DNA of 64,000 bases from Microcyclospora pomicola (Eukaryota > Ascomycota > Dothideomycetes > Capnodiales), in assembly GCA_002786065.1 (NCBI GenBank), contig NHNY01000001.1, positions 1,860,001 to 1,924,000 on the forward strand, written 5' to 3'. Positions 35,401 to 46,339 of this stretch are shown piece after piece. Below the pieces are notes generated by a model. That model made no database searches and was not told the origin of the DNA. It worked only from the letters and a program-made list of their open reading frames with translations. Each line of letters starts with the position of its first letter. Within the stretch, counting starts at the first letter, position 1. The translations under genes and the position numbers were made by a program.

Positions 35401-38400
35401 TGACAGCGCTGTCTGTTTCGTTAAGAGCGTGCTCGAACATGGATTTCGTGGGGAGGTATCTGCAAAAGGCTTGTGTTGGTGAATTTACTCAGAAACGGGC
35501 ATGCAAGAGCTTAACTCGAATTGTCTGGTTCCTCGGTGAGTATGCAATGGCTTCGAATCTTCCGGATAGTCGGAAGCTCTCATACCCCTTGCTTCCAGCC
35601 GCACGGTGGCGACGCGATCAGACAGTGTTCAAACAATGGTGAAACATGAGTTATGCTTACCACAAACGCATCAAGACCTTCGTCATTTTCACGAGTCTTG
35701 TCCGCATGCTAGTATGTTTGACTGTCCTTCGAGGAGCTGCAGCATGTCGTCTGTACTCGCCAGCACTTATGGACTGCCTCGATAAGGAGCAACATTGAGC
35801 CACTCCTGCTCACGCGCCCAGCGCTTCCAGATGAGAACCACAGTAGTGCTTGTCGAATTGATCGAGTCACAGTTTGTGAAGGGTACGATTATCCCCACGG
35901 CGCGATAACGCAGCGATTGATGAAGTTGTGGACGCGGCACAAGATCTTGACTGGTGCCCAGAGCGCGACGGTGGAGGACAGCTCTGTATACTGATGAGGA
36001 TCACATCGTGCTCACGCAGGCTTCCAGCGAAGTCTGATGCCATCGTGGCATAAGAGAGCTCTGTCTGGCCACACCGCCTCACGCATAACTGCCGTTCAAT
36101 GCTCCTCCGTAGGCTACAAAGCGCTGATAGGTATGATACTGACTCATATATAGTACTCATGCGCGGACAGGGGCACAACCGCTCCAACGACGGCGCTATT
36201 GCTCCAACTGCAGAGCGAATTGGTCTTCTTGTGGATTTTGGGGGCTCGAGGCTCCGAAAGTCGGGTCTTGGATGGCTTATGGTGCATCCGTTACGTCCGT
36301 GTGTACGATTGCTAGGGCAGAACGAGAAGAGTGCGGTACTCGTCATGGGCAAGATGGGATCCAATTCCCTTGCTGCTGTGCTTTATGGGACAAGTTTCTG
36401 TCAGTATGAGCCGAATACATCACTGATGCCACTATCGTAAGTTGCGCTACACACCGCTTCGCTGTGCTGGAGGTGTTGGCAGGTTTTCGGACGCGTTCGG
36501 ATGTATTCACAGTGATAAGTGTGTGAAAAGATCGAGGAAAATCCTGCAGAGGAGCACTTCTGACAGTTGAACCAGAGTATGCAGATGTCACGCTCAACGC
36601 CGCTCATCGTGCTTGGAAGATCTCGTGATGTTGACTGCTTTCAACGCGTCAAGCGAAGCATATGTAATGTACTTGCTGTCAGCAGACCGTTCAGGGTCGT
36701 CATTGATCTGTTGCCGATTCTGGGGTGAATGCTGATAACAGAGGTGCTCGAGGTAGCGGATAACTTTACATAAAAGAGCTCCCTCCCCTTTCTGCCCTGT
36801 CGGATAACGGTGGTGCAATGCATGGGCTTAAATGCTCGAAACCGCGTGGAATACTGGATGCGATGTTCTGAGACTTACTGATAGTATCATGGACCAAGTT
36901 TCGTCCTTCCACAGTGTTGCAACGTTGTGTAAATGATGCTATGTTGCGAAACACCGGCTTTACGTCGGTAGTTATTAGAATGATATATATTTGTGTGAAA
37001 AAGTGCCCTTCCAATAAGAACGCGCCCCTAAGCCGCACTCGAATGGACTTTCCCCTTCGTGGTCGACTGGATAGCGAGGTGAGTCCACTAACCGGCTGGC
37101 ATAAGGCAGCAAGGTAAGTCGGGCTGGCACCCCACTCGGAAAAATCCCGAAAAACCATATCGAAGGTTTCCGCGAGGGATCTAGACAGCTTGGCCAGCTG
37201 GATAGTTCATATCGTTTTGCTGCGATGGTCCGCATATTCTTTTTGCTGCTCTGGACGCAGTATTGTCAGGCATGAAGCACAACTGTGTGGTGTGTGCTGC
37301 GTTATGCTTTTGAATGTGTGATGGCCAGTGGGGCTGCAGATAATGTCGTTGCTTGGACCCGCGTTCGAATTTCGTCTCGCTACATAGCAGAAACACGACA
37401 GCACCGTGATATACATGAACATATTCATCGCACGTCTCAGAAAAATTGTAGGAGCTACGTCGCTCATCAGCCTTTGTAACGGGAACTCAATCAAAGCTGT
37501 ACTGGTCATATTGTGGATGTTGTAGAGAGATTCGAACTCGTGACCCCAGCTCTCACACCTTGTGGTTGATCTCCTGCGGCGCGATTCTCGGGAGTGCGTA
37601 TGCAGCGGAGGCGATTGGCCTGTCGGCCAGAGTTGATCGTTTGAACAACTGTACAACCCGCTCATTGCACCCGATGATCACAAGAACAGTGTGACAACAA
37701 GCACAAACAGCCCCAAAAGCTGTCGAGTCTCTCTGTTGATTTCTCTAGCACTTGCTATACTAAAGTTGGACACTTGCGCTGCGCACTTTGGGAGAGTCAT
37801 TAAGTTATCGTACCGACAAAGGCGTAAAAATAACGCTTTCCCAGGGGTCATGAAACATATCGTATATGCCCTGATACATACGCACTGCTTCACAGAGCCT
37901 CCAGTATCTCTTAAAGAGATCGAAGCTGCCCTCGTCCATATATGCGCAAAGCATGTGATCGCAAATGTACAGAGAGAGGAGATGAAGTCGGAAGCGACCC
38001 ACTTCGTCAATCACGGGCCGGGTGGATCGCTCAGCTGCCAAGACTCCACTCTGAACCTTACAGAGTCTATAAACAGAACCATGCTCGCAGACAGCAGTCC
38101 GTAGTACCGCGCGCCTATCCCAGTACATCGACTCCAGCTAAGCTCGGAGACTTTCTGTGCGGACAGCACAGTCGAAACATTTCACGCATTCGCTCAGCTT
38201 GGGTAAGTCCCAGCAGGTGGTCTGTCCGATCGGCAACAAAGACTGCGATTCGACCGATGGCATCAACAGCATTACGCATCGAGTGCTTCACCACCAGTAA
38301 ATGAACAGTGGCACGGTACCCTGGTTCTCTGTCTGATGAAATCTGACCCTCCAACGCGGAGCATATGCGTCTCGTTGTGCTCACAGAAGGCTGGAATCGA

Positions 38401-38405
38401 CAGTG
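35401..38405. other. Gene-poor stretch with protein-like minus-strand frames at its right end
   Basis: About 3 kb without a supported gene. Between 37805 and 38384 two overlapping minus-strand frames look protein-like (HLLVVKHSMRNAVDAIGRIA and LFKRYWRLCEAVRMYQGIYD), and a plus frame at 37691-38104 is also open, so I cannot choose a model. At 37525-37600 a TTCGAACTCGTGACC segment resembles part of a tRNA arm but no cloverleaf forms. Confidence 0.45.
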
Positions 38406-39380
38406 ATGAATCGCGAGCAGGCTGACGCGTCTTTACCAGCCAAGGCTAAGAGAAACTCCCATGATGACCATTCCGTTCCCGCGACTTCTGCCGGCCGCAT
38501 TGCCAGGGAACAGCAACCTAGTGCAAAGTACCTACTTAATCAGAAAAGAGCCTGGAGGATACAGGAGCAGGGCAGGATCAAGGCCGAGGCATGGAAGAAG
38601 AGGAGGGAACAGGAGAAGCATGAGCGCGACGCGCGCATGCGTGCCTCGCTGGGCGAGCAGAAGAGATGCGACAAATTCGGATTTGAGAGCAGCCAATTGC
38701 ACCTAGGAGCGTTCCTCGGGAATGGTAAGGCTGGCGGCGCGGTAGCGACAGCCGAGGACAGTGATGAGACGATGTTCGACCAGGAGCTCCTAGACGACGA
38801 GTCGCTGCTAGAGGTGATGAGATCCGTTGTCCGGTCCCCACCTAAGCTCGAGTCACGTTGCTCGAGGCAAAACGGCGGTATCGAGTCTCAGCATCCTCTT
38901 CCCAATCCTCGACTTGCCCAGCCGGCCAATGCTTCTCTGCCTTACAGGGAGGACGACCTCGATGGCTTCTTCAGCGAGCTTGCAAGCAGTACTCAGATAG
39001 CCAGAGAAATACAAAACGAGACAGAAATAGGTCAACGGAAGAATGATCTGGACCTCTCTTTCAGTTCCGTGGGATCAGACTTCGATCTGACCGTTGAAGA
39101 CATCGAAGCGCTTGAAACATTGACTGAAGCTCCGCAACAGGCTCAACAGGACCAGAGGCTGATGCCGCCACCTGCGTTGCCCAGCAATAGTAGAACAACA
39201 TCACTGGGCAAAACGCCTTTGTTGCCAACGGATTCGGAGTCTGCCATAAACATCTTGAGGCACAGGGCCTTGTCCGCTTGTCTGGGAAGCACGGCCTCGA
39301 CAGAACTGGGGATCACCATGAGCCAATTGGAGACATTTGTCGACGACGACCTTCAGTTGACGCAAGAACTGCCAGACTGA
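38406..39380 (+). CDS. Protein with basic coiled coil and acidic C terminus, unknown function
   Basis: Single exon; ATG 38406 is preferred over the overlapping GTG three bases earlier, giving 324 residues. An acceptor-like CGACAG sits just before the start, so an upstream exon is possible. Residues about 40-85 form a basic coiled coil (YLLNQKRAWRIQEQGRIKAE, EQEKHERDARMRASLGEQ). The remainder is polar and acidic with short helix motifs (ETMFDQELLDDESLLEVM, DLDGFFSELASSTQIAREIQ, VGSDFDLTVEDIEALETL). I do not recognise a family; nuclear location is a guess. It is followed in the same direction, 265 bases downstream, by the next gene. Confidence 0.65.
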   Translation: MNREQADASLPAKAKRNSHDDHSVPATSAGRIAREQQPSAKYLLNQKRAWRIQEQGRIKAEAWKKRREQEKHERDARMRASLGEQKRCDKFGFESSQLHLGAFLGNGKAGGAVATAEDSDETMFDQELLDDESLLEVMRSVVRSPPKLESRCSRQNGGIESQHPLPNPRLAQPANASLPYREDDLDGFFSELASSTQIAREIQNETEIGQRKNDLDLSFSSVGSDFDLTVEDIEALETLTEAPQQAQQDQRLMPPPALPSNSRTTSLGKTPLLPTDSESAINILRHRALSACLGSTASTELGITMSQLETFVDDDLQLTQELPD

Positions 39381-39588
39381 AAGCATTGTCAAGGACGCCA
39401 GTCTTCAGCATAATTAAGTCTCTCACATGTTCGCGCTTTGCATTATTCACATCTTCCGCTTGTCATACCTTGCAACAACAACGCGTCAAACGCCTGTCCG
39501 ATCGTGTCATCGATGGATTAATCATTCTTAGTGCAGTCACCATCAACAACACTTGCACATGGTACTCGAGATTGAGGTTCAGGACCTT

Positions 39589-39596
39589 ATAAATAG
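39589..39596 (+). promoter_or_regulatory. TATA box of the gene starting at 39646
   Basis: TATAAATA, a near-perfect TATA box, lies 57 bases upstream of the ATG at 39646. It supports that ATG as the first one in the transcript, rather than the in-frame sequence further upstream. Confidence 0.6.
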
Positions 39597-39645
39597 ATTG
39601 TTGCCACCACCACTGCGGACTCTTGACACACTCGTACCCAGCATC

Positions 39646-40432
39646 ATGGCATCCATGCAGCTTCCAGGCGATCGTGTCGCGTACGACGATTCAGCCTATC
39701 GTGTCTGCATCCGCAAGTCCTTCATACCTGACGAGGAGAAGAAGCGCCCGGACTACAAATATCTCTCTGTCGATGAATCAGCAGCGCTTTTGCCGTACTG
39801 CCGCGACATGACTCTGGCTCGAGGTCGCATTCTGTACGAAATCATCGTATGTCTACCAGCCGATACTCGCGGTGTGATGAATGCATGCTAATGTATGCGC
39901 ACAGAAAGAAGAAATTGGCTCGACCATGGGCTATCTAGTCAACGCTGACGTGGCCAAGGAGTGCGAAGATCACGATTCGGCGGTGGGCCTACGGCCCTGG
40001 CATGAGATCCCCATGGTGTACCGCAGATGGCTGTGCCATGCCTTCGGCACCCTCGTCCGTCGCTTTCCAGGTCTACGCAAACACCCAGTGTCGACGAAGA
40101 TCATGGCAGAGGAGCTATACTCAAAGATGGACGAAAACATAACGACCGAGGGAGCAGAGCGGATCGCGGTTCAATACGCACGTCATCACTACACCCAATA
40201 CGAATTGCTGAGGCACACGTGCAGCGAACACAATGCGTTGGAACAGGTCAAGCCGCGTATGCGCCATATCTTAGGACAGTGGCTTGGCGATGAGATCAGT
40301 GAACGTCAGGTCATGGAGTTCGAGAAGAAGTGGGACATTGGTGAGCCGGAGGAAGAGCCGGACGATGAGTACCTTCCTGCGGTATTCCTGGGTAACACGC
40401 AAATCGGCGGCCGCCCGAACCGGTTCACCTAG
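39646..40432 (+). CDS. Conserved-looking hypothetical protein, two exons
   Basis: Exons 39646-39846 and 39905-40432. The 58-base intron has donor GTATGT, branch GCTAATG and acceptor CACAG in phase 0, joining RILYEII to KEEIGSTMGYLVN. The product has 242 residues. It is mostly helical and charged, with LRPWHEIPMVYRRWLCHAFG, RRFPGLRKHPVSTKIMAEEL and YARHHYTQYELLRHTCSEHN in the middle and an acidic segment (EPEEEPDDEY) before the end. No signal peptide, span or known catalytic motif. I do not recognise it. Position-specific composition and the intron make it a confident gene of unknown role. Confidence 0.75.
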
Positions 40433-40520
40433 ATGCTGGTGAAGCTTCTCGCCGCCTGCGACACTCCGACGAACCTTGGACAGTATTGCATGACTCGTGT
40501 TCGTCTTGAATTGCATGCAG

Positions 40521-40896
40521 TCACAATCGTTTCCTTGCACACCACTCATGCTTGTTCAAGCACCAACGCCAGGCTACTTTGCCAGCTACACACATACAGA
40601 TCCTAGAGGGGACCATGATGGCTCCTAGACTTGCTTCATAGATAGCATTCCAAATCCACAAGTGATCTGGGCAATCGTCCAAATTGTACAGTGCCTACTG
40701 CTTCGATGGTGATACATCCGTCTGAATTTGACCGAATAGATACCTGTTGCGAAGTACGGAAAGCCCTGTAATGCAGCCCAACCTTTTCCACGCGCCACTG
40801 CGTCGCTTAGCTCAGTGGGACCTAAGAGATGTTGCGGATCAACCTGATTGGAATGTATCAATATCGCCAGGGATCAGAGCCACGCACTTCAGACAT
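40521..40896 (-). CDS. Small three-exon protein, unknown function
   Basis: Exons 40888-40896 (only ATG TCT GAA), 40744-40843 and 40521-40666. Intron 1 is 44 bases (GTGCGT...AATCAG, phase 0) and intron 2 is 77 bases (GTATCT...GCCCAG, phase 1). The spliced 84-residue product reads MSEVDPQHLLGPTELSDAVA, then RGKGWAALQGFPYFATDHLW and IWNAIYEASLG; these parts look strongly protein-like across both joins. The last 30 residues (after GAIMVP) are less convincing and a further intron at GTATGT near 40614 is possible. It converges on the plus-strand gene ending at 40432. Family unknown; the three-codon first exon is unusual. Confidence 0.5.
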
Positions 40897-41191
40897 GAAG
40901 GAAGAACAGCAATTTCATGGTTCAGTCCAGGTACCCGTGGTCGCAAAGCCGAGCCGCAGCACATAACGGGAATCAGAGGCGTCAGTGATGGTACCGCCCC
41001 TCGAGAATTGTTTGTGGTTCACAGCTTTGCAGATTCATGAAGCTACATGTGATAAGTCCGTGGTTTTCTGGTCTCTAGATATCCGGACGGCTATTAGCAG
41101 GTAAACACCCGAGGTCGCGATGCAAAGGTATCACGAAGTCGCGCCAAAGACGAGCGATCTACCATTCGTGCTTATCAACAGAACATCTATC
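40897..41191. other. Intergenic stretch
   Basis: About 295 bases holding the promoter of the small three-exon gene and the 3' end of the amidase gene. Nothing else seen. Confidence 0.5.
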
Positions 41192-43054
41192 TCAGACGTC
41201 AGGTATCGCTAACAGCTCATATTTCTCTCCCTTCGCCTCCAGCGCATCCTCTAACCTCTGCATACAAGCCAGGACTTTCTCCTCCTCCAGCCGACGGCCG
41301 ACTACCTGTACAGCGACTGGTAGCCCAGCCATCTTCACCGAATCGTAGTGCTTATACGCTCCTCGTGCGACGCCATTCATCTTCTTGATCTGAACGTCAC
41401 GGGGCAGTATGTCCTTCACCGCGTCAACATGAGTGACAGGCAAGATGCCACAGGTGTAATCAAGCAGATTGAACAGAAAAGTGTATCCACATGCCGCCGC
41501 AGCATCTTTCATGGCACCGTGAGGTAGGGCAGGCGTCGCGTTCGGAGGCGTAAGGATGATATCGAGTCCATCTCCCTTGTCGCCGAAATTGTTCCACCAT
41601 TCATGAATCTTAGCTTTGTAGACTTCCCGCTTCGCCACCCACTGCCAGTTCTCATATGCTGACTTTTTATGCCAGTGTTCGAGTAGGCCGGCCCAGATCT
41701 CGTCTCGTCGGATGTACTTGACATAAGCCCAGTAGAAGTACTTGATGAACCGGGGCAGGCGCATGTATTTGCCAAACTCGCGAGCTCCCGGATCATCTGA
41801 CTCACCGGTGCGGAAGAACTCTCGGAATGTCCTGGTCCCATCAGCATTCAGCAGGTTACTGGCGATGACCATTGCCGCGAAAGGGTCGGGGATGGAGACA
41901 TCGAAGACTTCGTGGCCTTGCTCCTTGAGCGCGGTAGCAGCCATATCGAGAGCCCGTGAACATGCTGGAGTAGGGTTAACGACTGTATCAGTGCGCATGA
42001 CGCCGACCTTGAGCTTCTTCTTCTCCGCAAACTCGGACTCGACCTCGTCTCGCCAGAGAATTGGATGCACGGATTGATCGTATTTCCATGGTCGCATTTG
42101 CACGAAGGAGCGGGTAAAATAAATCAGATCCGAGAGAGTGCGTGCCATAGGCGAGAAAACTGACGGGATACCCTCCTGGCCGGGCATGGAAGTGCTGACA
42201 CCAAGCTTCGGCCAGCGACCTGTGCTACACCGAAGGCTGTAGCATCCCGAGAAGTGTGCTGGAGCACGAACAGATCCAGCAACATCAGAGCCAATACCAA
42301 TTCTGCTGCCCCCGAAAGCAAGAATGGCTCCTTCGCCACCCGTACTACCGCCAGGTGAATACTTTGGGTTGTGTGGATTGAGACAGCGGCCCCAGACATC
42401 GTTGAAGCTCTCAAAGCTCAGCAAGGTGATCGGCAGGGCAGTCTTGACGAATGGTACCGCACCAGCATCCTTCAACATCCGTACAATTCCGCCGTCAGCG
42501 GCCATAGGTGTGGCCACATTCTTAGAGTAGCCGACGGATGTATCGAAGCCCCCAACCTGGATGCTGTCTTTCAGACTGACCGGTATGCCTGCCAACGGCC
42601 CTTTCAAGTTGATCTCGCCCGACTGTAGCCAACCTTCGGCGGCAGTCAGCATGACCTCGGTCACGCAATTCGTTTTCTCCTGCGCCTTGACGGCAACCTT
42701 GCCATAGGCATGTAGGATATCGACAGCATTCTTCTCTCCCTTTTGCACATCCTGGACGAGCTCGCCGATATTCTGGTTCAGGACTGCTTTCTCAGTTGTG
42801 GAGAGCGGGGTTTGATACGCCGCTGGCAGGTTTGCCAGACGGGCGGCTCGCTCATCTTGTTTTGATTTACTGTCGCTGCGTGTCAGAATAGTTTACTCGA
42901 TACGACTCAATGACTACATCTCGTTGGAATGTGCTGCAATTGCGCAGTGCACCGTCTCCAAACAACGTGGGATGAGCACAGTGGAGAGCTGTGATGGAAC
43001 GTAAAAAACGTACCATGCGGCGCGATGCTGGAAGTAATCGAATGGAGGGATCAT
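41192..43054 (-). CDS. Amidase signature family enzyme
   Basis: Two exons, 43014-43054 (13 codons plus 2 bases) and 41192-42869, with a 144-base intron (GTACGT...CGACAG). The join gives FDYFQHRAACKSKQDERAAR, a typical amidase N-terminal helix, so I prefer ATG 43054. The product has 572 residues. The Ser-cisSer-Lys triad is complete: Lys114 in VSLKDS, Ser189 in SPGGSTGGEG and Ser213 in GSDVAGSVR. The enzyme hydrolyses an amide bond; fungal relatives range from acetamidase and general amidases to fatty-acid amide hydrolases, and the long length fits the latter group better. No signal peptide. Substrate and physiological role are open. Confidence 0.88.
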
Positions 43055-43560
43055 AGTGGCTGCAGCTTCGAGACCGAACACCCTGCCTTTGGGATACTTT
43101 CCTTTTGCGCCTGAGCTGCAGACGTGTTCGTCACGTCTTTCCCTTTGCGCTTCGTGCGACTGACTGAGGGCGGCCTCTTTATAATAAGCCGGGAAGCTGG
43201 AGCTGATGGCTGGCTTGGTCCGAGACATCCACGGCGGGGTGCGATCACGGCTGCACCTGCCTTTTACGGCGTATCTGTTGCAAGAAGAAGATAGCAGAGT
43301 TGTAGTCGCGCTTATAACGAATGTTACCAATCGAGCCGTGTCATTATACCTTCTCTATTCTATTCTATTATCACTGGTTCGCCTTTCCGACCAGAGCAAA
43401 TTATTTCCAGCATCGAATCCCAGCCAGACTTCTCTGTATGTCTCGCGACGCTGATGAACTGTTTCCAAGTGAAAGATGAGCTTTCCACGTCAGGCACGAA
43501 TGCTCAATTGTCCGTCGCTGCTCGCGTGACCAACTATGTTATTGCATCAATACATCTCTT
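43055..43560. other. Intergenic stretch
   Basis: About 500 bases between two minus-strand genes, holding the amidase promoter. Near 43350 there is a TTCTCTATTCTATTCTATTA pyrimidine-rich run. No gene seen. Confidence 0.5.
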
Positions 43561-44217
43561 CTAGACCGCAGACTTCGCCGGGCCAGCACTCTTCTTGTTC
43601 TTGTACCACAGTGTAGGTAGAAGGAATGTGGAGCAGGTGAACAAGATGCAGAGTGCAATGCACAATCCCCAGATCGCTTTGGTCTCGAAGCAGTTGACTC
43701 GGCTGGCACGAGCCCAGTTTGAAAGTGCTATGATACTGCCGCTATTCCCGACCTCCGACGCGAGGCTTTGCGCGAATACTGACGCGCTTTGAGCGTTAGC
43801 CGCCTTGGTCTCATCGCCGATGACGATACAGTTGAGGAAGCTGAGTGGTTTGCCGAGGACAACAGAGACGATGACGAAGGCGAGAAGGAGCGCGCCATCG
43901 AAGCCTGCCATGATAAAGAGTCCTAGATTCGCTCGGGCGTAGAAGAAAGGAATGCTGACGAGGCAGTATAGTGCGGCCAAGCAGGTCTGCAAATGCGTGT
44001 TAGAGTGGAACGCCATCAGCTCCGAGATTCTGTAGATGAAACTCACGATAGCGAGAGTCGCCACGATTTCTCGTGGTGGCTCGATGTTTGTGCTCACGAT
44101 ATCGGCCACGAACTTGGCAGTCATGCCGACAATTGCTACCATGGCAACAATGGACAGTCCACGGACGAGCAAGAAAGTCTTCGCCAGAGGCGCCGCACCG
44201 TATTCCGGAACAGGCAT
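43561..44217 (-). CDS. Four-span membrane protein (MARVEL-like)
   Basis: Best read as two exons, 44047-44217 and 43561-43986, with a 60-base intron (donor GTGAGT, branch CTAAC, acceptor TTGCAG, phase 0). The intron is open and a multiple of three, so an unspliced 218-residue form is also possible; spliced it is 198 residues. Four hydrophobic segments (LVRGLSIVAMVAIVGMTAKF; ATLAI plus TCLAALYCLVSIPFF; LFIMAGFDGALLLAFVIVSV; IWGLCIALCILFTCSTFLLP) and a short basic tail (WYKNKKSAGPAKSAV) fit MARVEL-type membrane-associating proteins of the fungal plasma membrane. A polar loop of about 50 residues separates spans three and four. Function unknown; family call is by topology only. Confidence 0.75.
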   Translation of the reverse strand: MPVPEYGAAPLAKTFLLVRGLSIVAMVAIVGMTAKFVADIVSTNIEPPREIVATLAIVSFIYRISELMAFHSNTHLQTCLAALYCLVSIPFFYARANLGLFIMAGFDGALLLAFVIVSVVLGKPLSFLNCIVIGDETKAANAQSASVFAQSLASEVGNSGSIIALSNWARASRVNCFETKAIWGLCIALCILFTCSTFLLPTLWYKNKKSAGPAKSAV

Positions 44218-45342
44218 CTTGCTCGTTGAGTTGGTAGGGAGTAGTTGAAACTAATGTGATGATGTTGTAAATCTGCGCCTGCCAGCGGGCGACTTGGTGG
44301 TTGAGCTGAAGGAAGAAGAAACAGGAACGTGAAACTTTTGAGCAGAGTAACAATGCTGCGATGAGCTGGAAGCAACAACAAGGAACAAGGAACAGATAAA
44401 ACGATTAGAGACTCCGGAAGAAAGAGTAAGAAAATGTGTTGAAGTCGAGTCTGGATCGTGTATGAACAGTCTGCACATCCAGTCTTTGTCTTATACATAC
44501 CTGACATCGCAGTCTACTGTCAATGCTCTACCAGACACGAATGAAGATATTTCGGTACTGGAGGATGTTATCCTGGTCAGAGCGGTCGTTTCTGATGATG
44601 GTGAGAACAGAGGATCGCGGCCAATCAAGTCTGTTCGGTTCCAGTCCAGAATAGGACGTAGCCAGCGGTTACGGCGAGACGCTGAGTTTGGGCGGGGAAG
44701 TTACCCGACAACCGCGAATGGTCGCAGACTTCGGATCTTTTGACCACTCACCTCTTCACACTGTCGTGCACCACCGACTCGCTCGTCTCAAGACTTGTTT
44801 GGCGAATTATTTTCGCGCAAGTGATGTGCTATTCCTTCATTCAAGTCAATCTGGTTGGAATCGTGAGTCTGAGCACGAAGTGATCCAGCCAATCGGGGGC
44901 TCTTCCACCGATGGGCGCTTCAAGGACTCGCCGAAAACAACTACAGCAGACAGCCGTTGACACCGTCAGGAATCTGTTCCAGAAGACGTGCCGTTAGCAA
45001 TCTGCAGAACAGCATCCACATTGGCATCCAGCAGGATGATTCAAACGTACCTCGCGAGGCTTCAGTCATTTCGTCGCCGCTTGGACGTGACCAATGGCTA
45101 CTCCCACACCTGTCGCGTATTGCTACCTACGGCAGAACCAGAGCGCACCAAAGCGTACCGAAGTGTCAAGTGCACGTGAAATCATTGCGAAAGAATGAGT
45201 TCAGACAAATGTGCAATAGTATTCTACTATCATACATAAAGCTGACTACCTTCGGCCGTCAAGACTTCCATTCATCATATTCATCATGGGTATTCCGTTC
45301 CACATCTTCTCTTCACGATTCGGTGCCGTGCTTGACATTGAT
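44218..45342. other. Intergenic stretch
   Basis: About 1.1 kb between the start of the four-span protein gene and the end of the cutinase gene. A 93-codon plus-strand frame at 44462-44743 (EDVILVRAVVSDDGENRG) is mildly protein-like but has no other support. The 160-codon plus frame at 44957-45439 partly mirrors the cutinase and is ignored. Confidence 0.5.
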
Positions 45343-46241
45343 CTATGTGCCCTTGAGAGCGGCGACAACGAACTTCGTGCCCAAGTTCTGGGTGGCGGAG
45401 TCGGTCGAGTACTCCAAGTGCTGCATGTTGACGCCGTAGCCGTGGGTGGTGTCGCAGACTCCGTCTCCCTAATAGTGCATACAAGTCAGTCGATGCCGCC
45501 ATAAACTCCATGTGTATGGCACAACATACATAGATGCAGACATCCATGGTCTTGGAAACCCAGTTGCTGGGAATGCCTGAAGTGGAGGAGACCTCGAGGC
45601 CGTTGACGTTGCGGGTGGTGGTTCCGCCGTTGTTGTCAACGTTACATGTAAGACCAGACTTGTGCTCGGGGTCGCCGATCAGGAAGACACCCTTGACGGC
45701 GGTGAAGGCAGCGCCAGTGAGCTTGGACATGGCATTGACGGTCGCCGCAGCACCCTGAGAGTATCCCTCAAGGATGAAGCACATGTTTGCGTTGCTGGCC
45801 AGAGCTGTGGTGATGTGGTTGACGATCTAATGCAAGGTGGTTAGGGTCTAAATCCATAGCTGACAGAACAGAACAAGCTTACATCGGTGGTAGCGGCGCT
45901 CGAATCCTGGTCGAAGCCTGCAGAGTAGACGGTGTCGTACTGGAGTATATGTCAGTTACTGACAAAGAGTTCGTTGGACGATGCTAATGCTCACCTCTTT
46001 GCCTCCCGAGACCTGAGCCAAAATGTTGGAGTTCATGGTCTTGAAACCAGCAGATGGTCCTTGGGCTTCGCCAGTACCACGGGTATCGATGATTGCTGGT
46101 GAACATCAGTATCCGACCTGTCACAACAGATCATCAGCCTGGGGACCCACTGTAGGCGGAGCAAGTCGCGCGGCTCTCAATGACCATAGCATTGGCGGTG
46201 ATGCTAGAAGCAAGCACAGCGAGGGAAGACTTGAACAACAT
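45343..46241 (-). CDS. Cutinase (CE5 family serine esterase), secreted
   Basis: Five exons: 46151-46241, 45995-46095, 45883-45939, 45530-45826 and 45343-45468, separated by four introns of 55-61 bases with canonical ends and agreeing phases. The product has 223 residues. A signal peptide (MLFKSSLAVLASSITANA) precedes CSAYTIIDTRGTGEAQGPS, the family's first conserved strand. The nucleophile elbow is GYSQG (Ser106), the acid is Asp184 in GDGVCD and the base is His199 in MQHLEYS. Cys residues are placed for the usual disulfides. Cutinases hydrolyse plant cutin or similar polyesters outside the cell, so this supports a plant-associated life style. All catalytic residues are present. Confidence 0.93.
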
Positions 46242-46332
46242 CTTGCACGTTGACTAGATGAATATGGAATATGGTTCGAGAGAGGATGCGGAGTTGATGA
46301 TGATGATTGAAAAGAGCGACCGACTCTGCACC

Positions 46333-46339
46333 TATATAT
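46333..46339 (-). promoter_or_regulatory. Probable TATA box of the cutinase gene
   Basis: ATATATA (minus strand CATATATAGG) lies 92 bases upstream of the cutinase ATG, a usual distance for inducible fungal genes. Confidence 0.5.

Noticed and set aside
36975-37235. Minus-strand frame containing EGESPFECG, reminiscent of mitochondrial NADH dehydrogenase subunit 3
   Set aside because: The similarity is confined to a few residues, the flanks do not match, and base composition is not that of mitochondrial DNA; a nuclear mitochondrial insertion is not supported.
37525-37600. tRNA-like segment with TTCGAACTCGTGACC
   Set aside because: The T-arm stem has mismatches, no matching acceptor stem or D arm can be found, and no cloverleaf forms.
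44957-45439. 160-codon plus-strand frame
   Set aside because: Overlaps the last two cutinase exons in antisense; no domain.
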